This document shows positions 1-5,700 of a stretch of 7,141 nucleotides of DNA, piece after piece. The notes beneath the pieces were generated by a model. The model saw only the letters and a list, made by a program, of their open reading frames with translations, was not told the DNA's origin and ran no database searches. The DNA is from Actinomycetota bacterium. Lineage in GTDB: Bacteria > Actinomycetota > Humimicrobiia > Humimicrobiales > Humimicrobiaceae. Within the stretch, counting starts at the first letter, position 1, and every line of letters starts with the position of its first letter. The stretch lies in the NCBI GenBank assembly GCA_018897225.1, contig JAHILC010000258.1, positions 1-7,141 of the forward strand, given 5' to 3'. Made by a program: the position numbers and the translations under genes.

Positions 1-1
1 A

Positions 2-382
2 GGGTTAGGATATGGGATAGACAGCGAACTTATCAATGGCGACGATGTGTTTGAAGTATACAAGGTATGCCAAAAACATATAGAGCAAATGAGAGCCAGT
101 CCACACCCTGTGCTAATTGAAGCCAGGACACATCGCCGTATTGGCCACTGGGTTGGAGATCCCCAAAATTATAGAAGCGCGGCTGAAATGCAAGAACTAC
201 CCAAATATGATCCCCTTAAAATATTTTTGGCTAAAATTAAAGATAGAGCTGATATTACAAGCCAGGTTTTAGAAAAAATAGGGGCAAGCATGCAGGACGG
301 CCTAAAGGATGCAGTAATTTTTGCAAATAATTCTCCCTATCCTGACGTTGAGGAAGCAACTAAAAATTATTTAAAGGAGTAG
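2..382 (+). CDS. 2-oxoacid/acetoin dehydrogenase E1 component, alpha subunit (5'-truncated)
   Basis: This is the last 126 residues of a thiamine-diphosphate-dependent E1 alpha subunit. The frame is open from base 2, so the true start and the ThDP-binding GDG motif lie upstream of the window. The GTG at 47 is inside the protein. Visible family features are the GYGI...NGDDVFEVYK segment (the usual 'dG.D..avy' stretch), the PVLIEARTHR strand, and the loop GHWVGDPQNYR, equivalent to the active-site/phosphorylation loop 'GHs.gDp..YR'. In that loop Ser is replaced by Trp, closer to acetoin-dehydrogenase-type loops (GHFEGD) than to mammalian PDH. By family knowledge, E1 alpha pairs with E1 beta to decarboxylate a 2-oxo acid (or cleave acetoin) and passes the acyl or hydroxyalkyl group to lipoyl-E2 in the cytoplasm. 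Which substrate is used cannot be decided here. The stop is TAG at 380-382, overlapping the ribosome site of the next gene. Confidence 0.9.
   Translation, partial: GLGYGIDSELINGDDVFEVYKVCQKHIEQMRASPHPVLIEARTHRRIGHWVGDPQNYRSAAEMQELPKYDPLKIFLAKIKDRADITSQVLEKIGASMQDGLKDAVIFANNSPYPDVEEATKNYLKE
373..379 (+). promoter_or_regulatory. Ribosome-binding site for the E1 beta gene (AAAGGAG)
   Basis: AAAGGAG is a near-perfect Shine-Dalgarno sequence inside the last codons of E1 alpha. It lies 9 nt before ATT 389, 6 nt before ATC 386, and 63 nt before the first in-frame ATG (443), which has only a weak purine run before it. This placement supports a non-AUG start for E1 beta next to the E1 alpha stop. Confidence 0.65.
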
Positions 383-388
383 ATAATC

Positions 389-1351
389 ATTTTAAGAAGC
401 ATAACACTTAGGCAGGCTATAAATGAAGCACTAGCCGAAGAAATGGCCAGAGACCCTAAAGTATTTCTTATGGGAGAAGATATTGCAACAGGCGGCGCTT
501 ATGCTGCTGTAACTAACGGCCTACCCCAAAAAGTGGGTATAGAGCGGGTAATAAATACCCCAATATCTGAATCATGCTTTACTGGTGCAGCCCTTGGTGC
601 AGCACTGAGAGGTTACAGGCCAGTAATTGAATACATGCTGGGTGATTTTTATACAGTTGCAGCAGACCAGATAATAAACCAAATAGCAAAAGCGCGCTAT
701 ATGAGTGGTGGCAAAGTATATGCGCCTATAACATTTAGGCTGCCTACTGGAGGATATATGTCGCAGGCAGCCCAGCATTCTCAAAGCCCTGAAACTTTAT
801 ATATTCATACTCCTGGCATAAAAGTAGTTTATCCTTCTGGAGCATACACAGCCAAGGGGCTATTAAAATCAGCAATAAGAGATGATAACCCCGTAGCATT
901 TATGGAACCTAAAATACTTTATGAAATTGCCGAGGAAGTACCCGAAGAAGAATATACAATTGCTATAGGAAAGTCAAATATTGTACTTCAAGGAAATGAC
1001 TTGACCTTAGTTGCATACGGTTATCAGGTTTCTCAGGCAAAAAAGGCAATAGAGAGCTTGCCAAATTATTCAATAGAATTAATTGATCTTCAAAGCCTTG
1101 ATCCCCTGGATTTAGAAACAATTCTATCCTCTGTATCAAGAACCGGAAGGCTTTTGTTGGTGCAGGAAGATTACGGGCTTTGTTCGATATCTGAGCATAT
1201 TGCATATGAAGCCTATACCAGCCTATCATTAAAATCAAAGATAGGTATAATTTCATCTAAGTTTGCTCCAGTACCGTTTTCTCCTCCTCTTGAAAAGTAT
1301 TTGCTTCCTCAAGTTGAAGATATTATTGAAGGTATTAAAAATTTATTTTAG
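389..1351 (+). CDS. 2-oxoacid/acetoin dehydrogenase E1 component, beta subunit
   Basis: The product is the E1 beta partner of the preceding gene: it has the transketolase pyrimidine-binding fold and forms half of the ThDP active site. Visible motifs are ITLRQAINEALAEEMARDP (the family's N-terminal helix), MGEDI, NTPISES (its Glu, about residue 61 from ATT 389, matches the glutamate that activates ThDP), VIEYMLGDF, DQIINQIAK, YMSGG, RLPTGG, HSQSPE and HTPGIKVVYPS. The C-terminal transketolase domain holds LTLVAYGYQV and VQEDY. The start is unusual. The conserved helix is encoded before the first in-frame ATG (443), and no ATG, GTG or TTG lies between it and the TAG at 380. ATT 389 gives 320 residues, close to the usual 320-330; ATC 386 and ATA 383 are alternatives. 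ATG 443 would give 302 residues and lose the helix. The 6-nt gap to E1 alpha implies translational coupling. The stop is TAG. No E2 or E3 gene follows. Confidence 0.9.
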   Translation: MLRSITLRQAINEALAEEMARDPKVFLMGEDIATGGAYAAVTNGLPQKVGIERVINTPISESCFTGAALGAALRGYRPVIEYMLGDFYTVAADQIINQIAKARYMSGGKVYAPITFRLPTGGYMSQAAQHSQSPETLYIHTPGIKVVYPSGAYTAKGLLKSAIRDDNPVAFMEPKILYEIAEEVPEEEYTIAIGKSNIVLQGNDLTLVAYGYQVSQAKKAIESLPNYSIELIDLQSLDPLDLETILSSVSRTGRLLLVQEDYGLCSISEHIAYEAYTSLSLKSKIGIISSKFAPVPFSPPLEKYLLPQVEDIIEGIKNLF

Positions 1352-1380
1352 AAGTCTTAAATTTTTAATACCAGTTTTTT
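1331..1380. terminator. Shared terminator hairpin between convergent E1 beta and gpsA
   Basis: A perfect 15-bp inverted repeat has arms at 1331-1345 (GGTATTAAAAATTTA) and 1358-1372, with a 12-nt loop. On the + strand it is followed by AG and six T (1375-1380), which is a classical intrinsic terminator for the E1 beta transcript. On the - strand the bases after the stem (TTCAATAAT) form only a weak T tract, so termination of gpsA is less certain. The stem is AT-rich with two G-C pairs at its base. The arms lie inside the final codons of both genes. I did not calculate a folding energy. Confidence 0.7.
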
Positions 1381-2409
1381 CAATTCGTCAATAGGCTTGC
1401 CGCCATTAAAAAAGATCTTAAATAGAGTTTTAAAAAGCGGAAGTTCGTCTATAATTTTTTTATCCAGGGTTTCAAGCCATGGTGCGGCAAGTTCTAAAGC
1501 CATGTAGCCTTCGCCATATTCACCATCATCAGACATATCCTTGAATGCCTTTTGCGGGTCAATTCCTCTACCAACAAGCTCTCCAAGTTTTCGGTTTCTG
1601 CCAGCTGCCGAGGTTACGTAAAGGTCTCCAACACCTGCAAAATCAAAAACTGTATCCCTGTCACCCCCGGCTCTTTCAACAATTTTAGAAATTTCTTTAG
1701 CAGCTTGTGCAAAAAGCAGTGCAGTAAAGTTAAAATACAATCCGTCGTATTTTTCCCTGAATAACCCATCACAGATACCGGGAGCCATGGCATATATGTT
1801 CTTAAAGGTTGATGAAAGCTCCACTCCTATAACATCTTCTTTTGCAACTATCCTGTAATAATCTGTTTTCAGTTTTGGAATCATATCTTTTATTTTCTCA
1901 TTAGTTATCCCATACATGCTTACTGAGGGCATTTCATAAGCAAGATCCAGCGCCCTTACCGGTCCCCCTACAGTAGCCCATGCAAAATCCTGGGGACCAA
2001 ACTTTTGGCTTAACATATCAAGGGCAGCTTGTGTTGCCCTTACAATAGAACCCTTATAGCTTACAAGTCCTTTGGTCAGTTTAAAGAAGTATACGGGAGC
2101 GGCAAGGTTGTCTAGAACCATTCCAAATACCTTGACAAAACCTTCGCTTGTTACTGCCATAAAGAGCATATCAATACCTGACAGCGCTTTGTCGAGGTCT
2201 TTGGAATACAGGGGAACTATAGAAGGCGACAGGGCTTTTTTTAGCTTGGGATGGTATCCTGCAAGGCTTGCCTCTATTATCTCATCGTCGAGCCATGTGC
2301 CCCATAGGTTTACTTCTATGTTGTTTGCACTAAGCGGAAATGTTATTGCGCTTCCCATATACCCAGCTCCTATTACTGCCGCTTTGAGTGCTTTAGTTTT
2401 AGATAACAT
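1357..2409 (-). CDS. gpsA: NAD(P)-dependent glycerol-3-phosphate dehydrogenase (GpsA family)
   Basis: By family this cytoplasmic enzyme reduces dihydroxyacetone phosphate to sn-glycerol-3-phosphate, the backbone of membrane phospholipids. Counting from ATG 2409 (350 residues; GpsA is usually about 330-345), the Rossmann motif GAGYMG is at 14-19. It is followed by an AVTSEGF segment (family 'avPs'), FKLTKGL, and FKNIYAMAPGICDGL with the conserved catalytic lysine near residue 203. AGVGDLYVTS and the RNRKLG substrate-binding motif near 271-276 come next, then GYMALELA. One divergent spot is GGPVRALDLA, where most GpsA proteins have GPS.A.E. The first GxGxxG is also GAGYMGSA rather than the common G.WG.A. 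A TTG immediately upstream (2412) could serve as start; I prefer the ATG. The only ribosome-site-like sequence is a weak AAAG about 6 nt upstream. The gene converges on E1 beta with 5 nt between stop codons. Confidence 0.88.
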   Translation of the reverse strand: MLSKTKALKAAVIGAGYMGSAITFPLSANNIEVNLWGTWLDDEIIEASLAGYHPKLKKALSPSIVPLYSKDLDKALSGIDMLFMAVTSEGFVKVFGMVLDNLAAPVYFFKLTKGLVSYKGSIVRATQAALDMLSQKFGPQDFAWATVGGPVRALDLAYEMPSVSMYGITNEKIKDMIPKLKTDYYRIVAKEDVIGVELSSTFKNIYAMAPGICDGLFREKYDGLYFNFTALLFAQAAKEISKIVERAGGDRDTVFDFAGVGDLYVTSAAGRNRKLGELVGRGIDPQKAFKDMSDDGEYGEGYMALELAAPWLETLDKKIIDELPLFKTLFKIFFNGGKPIDELKKLVLKI

Positions 2410-2626
2410 CAAATTCTTTAAAAATTTGTTAAAAGCTATATCATTAGAATATACCTTATATCATTTTTATTGAAGTAAAAATTAAAGAATTTACGTCTAT
2501 TGGTTTAATAGAAATAAAAACTGAAGGAAATTTTATAAGATTAAGGGATGCAAAGCTAATATATCATTTAATTTTTTAATAGTTTTATGTAAACAGTTTT
2601 GCAATGGTATTTATTTTTCATTAATT

Positions 2627-2655
2627 TTGTTAAACTCTTATGTTGCTAAACTCTT
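2627..2655 (+). repeat. 13-bp direct repeat, possible operator
   Basis: TTGTTAAACTCTT (2627-2639) recurs as TTGCTAAACTCTT (2643-2655) with one mismatch and a 16-bp period. The pair sits 58 bp upstream of the GTG start of the activase-like gene, where a regulator would be expected to bind. No known operator consensus is recognised. In DNA this AT-rich, chance similarity remains possible. Confidence 0.35.
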
Positions 2656-2695
2656 TACAAAAATTGAACTTTAGCTGATTTTACTTTAGATTAGC

Positions 2696-2702
2696 AGGAG
2701 GT
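2696..2702 (+). promoter_or_regulatory. Strong ribosome-binding site (AGGAGGT) setting a GTG start
   Basis: AGGAGGT is a full Shine-Dalgarno match. It ends 10 nt before GTG 2713 and so fixes that codon as the start. The GTG start also places the first ATPase phosphate motif (YIGYDIGA) at residues 4-11, as expected for the family. Confidence 0.85.
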
Positions 2703-2712
2703 AAATTAACGG

Positions 2713-5700
2713 GTGGATTTTTATATTGGTTATGACATTGGAGCTATTAGTGTAAACCGGGTAGTTATAGACAGCAACAAAAATATAATAGACGTTCTTC
2801 CATATTCAAGACATTATGGCGAGCCTGTCAGGTTAGTTGCTAAAGATATTGAAGCTCTGGCAAAAAGAAAAGATCTTGGAAAAATATCGGGGATTGCATT
2901 TACCGGCTCAGGAGGTAAAATCCTGGCAAGCTTGTTGCATGCTGATTTTATAAATGAAATTGAAGCAATAATAACTTCAATTAAATATTTTTACAGCGAT
3001 ATAAAAACTGTAATTGAAATCGGAGGCCAGGATTCAAAATTTATAGACCTTGTTGCCGGTGATTATGCGATGAACGAACTATGCGCTGCAGGCACCGGGT
3101 CATTTCTTGATCAGCAGGCATCTCGTTTTAATCTTACAATAGAAGAATTTGCAGAACTTGCCTTAAAATCAAAAAGTCCCTCAACAATAGCTGGCAGGTG
3201 CAGTGTTTTTGCAAAGTCAGATATGATTCATCTGCAGCAGGAGGCTGCCAGGGACGAAGATATAGCGCTGGGATTATGTTATGCCATGGCAAGAAGCTTC
3301 AAATCAGGAATTGTCAAAGGTAAAAAGTTCCAACCCCCAATAATCTTTTGTGGTGGAGTTTCATTCAATAAAGCGATGGGCAAGGCCTTTGAAGATATAT
3401 TAAAAGAACAGGTAATAATTCCAGAGCATCGGGAATCTATTGGAGCTATGGGTGCGGCTTTGAGTTTGGCTTTGAAAAACCACAAACAACAGGTCAACCT
3501 GGAAGAAGTAGGCAGAGCTCTTAGTGATTATCTAAAAAACTTTAAATACAAAAAGGAAACATTCAAACCTTTAATTCTGGAAATGTCCAAGCTTCCAACA
3601 GCAACTGGCGCCAAATATGATTTCAAGGGTAAAAAAATTGATGCATTTATAGGCGTAGACGTAGGCTCTATCAGCACCAATGTAGTTGCCATAGACAGAG
3701 ATAGAAAGCTTATTGCAAAGTGTTACCTTAGAACCGCCGGTCGTCCGATTGAAGCAGTAAGGAAAGGCATTGAAATCATAGGAAATGAAATTGGCGACAG
3801 TATAAAAGTAAAAGCTGTTGGAACAACCGGCTCTGGAAGATATTTAATAGGAGATCTGGTGGGTGCTGACACTATTATTAATGAGATAACTGCACAGGCA
3901 ACCGCTGCAGCAAACATTGATAAAACCGTTGATACTATTTTTGAAATTGGCGGCCAGGATTCAAAATATATCTCGCTTGAAAAAGGTGTTGTGGTTGATT
4001 TTGAAATGAATAAGATTTGTGCAGCAGGCACAGGTTCATTTCTTGAAGAACAGGCTGAGAGATTTGATATAAAAATTGAAGATTTTGGCGGTAAAGCTTT
4101 GAAAGCTGCTTCACCTTTGAACCTGGGCGAGCGCTGTACAGTTTTTATGGAAACAAATGTTTATTCACATTACCAGAATGGCGCAGGCATTGAGGATATC
4201 CTGGCCGGACTGGCATATTCTATTACCATCAACTATATAAACAGGGTTGTCGGCAGGAAAAAAATTGGAAATAAAATCTTCTTCCAGGGTGCTGTGGCTT
4301 ACAATCAGGCAGTTGTTGCTGCATTTGAAAATTACCTTGGCAAAGAAATTATAGTTCCAGAAAATCATGAAGTAACCGGTGCTATAGGAACTGCAATAGC
4401 CACTCTTGAAAATGAAAGAGAAGAGACAAATTTCAGGGGTTTTAGCAATATTGCCAGCATCAAATATGCCCAGAGTTCGTTTGAATGTAGAAGCTGCCCT
4501 AACATGTGTGAGATAAAAAAAGTGACTTTTAAAGGCTCTAAACCACTGTTTTATGGTGGAAGATGCGAAAAATATGAAAAGGTGAAATCTTCCGGAAATG
4601 GCTTAGTTGATCTTTTTGCGGAAAGAGAAGAATTGCTGCTTGGCGCTTATAAAAAACCTGATAAAGAACCTATAGTCTCTGTTAAAAAAATTGGCATACC
4701 ATTTACCATGCTGACATACGAGTTTTATCCATTCTGGGATGCTTTTTTAAGCGAGCTAGGATTTGAAGTTGTGCTTTCTGACAAGACCAATAAAAAAATC
4801 ATAAACGATGGCCTTGGACTTGTAGTTGCCGAAACCTGTTTTCCCATGAAGGCAGTTCTCGGACATGTGCAGAATCTTTTAGATAAGCAGGTTGACTATA
4901 TTTTCATTCCAAGCATCAGGGACATGCCTTGCAACGATAACAAAATTGAAGGAGTAAGGACAGGAAGCTATCCATGCCCATTTGTTCAGGGGATGTCAAC
5001 AATGGTTAAAGCATCAATGAACATAGACGAAGATATGCTTATCGACACTCTTATTAATTTCAGCTTCAAGGAATACCTGAAAGAGAACCAGTTAAAAAAA
5101 TTGGCAGAGAGGCTGGGCAAAAAAGGCAAAATTATAAAAAAGGCAATAAACCATGCCCAAATAGCTCAGCAAAAATTTTATACTTCTGTTGCCCAAAAAG
5201 GTATGGAAGCTTTAAACAGGCTTGGACCAGACCAAACAGCTGCTGTTATAGTTAGCAGGCCATATAACAGCTGCGATAGCAGTATAAGCATGAATATACC
5301 CGGGAAGCTCAGGGAAATAGGTATGCAGGCAATACCTCTTGATTATTTGCCTCTGGAAAATATTGATCTTTTTGAAAAATGGCCAAATATGTATTGGGAA
5401 TTTGGCGATCGAATCATGAGCGCTGTTGAAATAATAAAAAAAGATAAGAGGCTATATCCCGTTTATATAACCAATTTTGGATGTGGCCCTGATTCTTTTA
5501 TTATGCAGTATTTTGAAAGAGAAATGGACAGGCCATTTTTAAAAATGGAAGTCGACGAGCATACTGCAGGGGCAGGTGTCATAACAAGATGCGAAGCATT
5601 TTCTGATTCTTTGAAGAATATTAAAAACTTAAAGGAATTTCACAAGTTCAAATCCATGGGCAGCATCGATAAAAACGACCCACCTTTTAAGCGAGAGGAT

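Larger units (their letters stand above)
2413..2712. other. Divergent intergenic region between gpsA and the giant activase-like gene
   Basis: This very AT-rich 300-bp region should contain both outward promoters. I could not pick a convincing sigma-70 pair. The best candidates toward the right are TTGCAA 2599-2604 with TAATTT 2622-2627 (17-nt spacer, 4/6 and 3/6 matches) and TTGAAC 2664-2669 with TAGATT 2687-2692, which would start transcription inside the ribosome site. It also holds a 13-bp direct repeat (2627-2655), an 11-bp inverted repeat (2411-2421 with 2482-2492), and an open stretch from 2448 to the TAA at 2577-2579 that lacks any ATG, GTG or TTG start. I see no riboswitch, tRNA or mobile-element signature. 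Confidence 0.6.

Noticed and set aside
47..49. GTG 47 as the start of a 111-residue gene
   Set aside because: The frame is open from base 2, and the residues before the GTG (GYGIDSELINGDD) match the E1 alpha family, so the codon is internal.
443..445. ATG 443 as the start of E1 beta
   Set aside because: It would remove the conserved N-terminal helix and leave the strong AAAGGAG 63 nt away. Using an upstream non-AUG start explains the sequence better.
2072..2473. 133-codon + strand open frame over the start of gpsA and into the intergenic gap
   Set aside because: It is antisense to a clearly recognisable GpsA N-terminus, has no ribosome site, and shows no family motif. It is a shadow frame.
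2411..2492. 11-bp inverted repeat AAATTCTTTAA / TTAAAGAATTT with a 60-bp spacer
   Set aside because: The arms are almost pure A/T in very AT-rich DNA and the spacer is long. A chance match is likely and no hairpin function is evident.
2664..2692. TTGAAC and TAGATT as a promoter for the giant gene
   Set aside because: Transcription would start inside the Shine-Dalgarno sequence, leaving no usable ribosome site.
3723..4031. 102-codon - strand open frame inside the activase-like gene
   Set aside because: It lies opposite conserved motifs of ATPase domain 2 (EIGGQDSK to the CAAGTG region) and has no motif or ribosome site of its own. The other - strand frames in this gene are shadows too.
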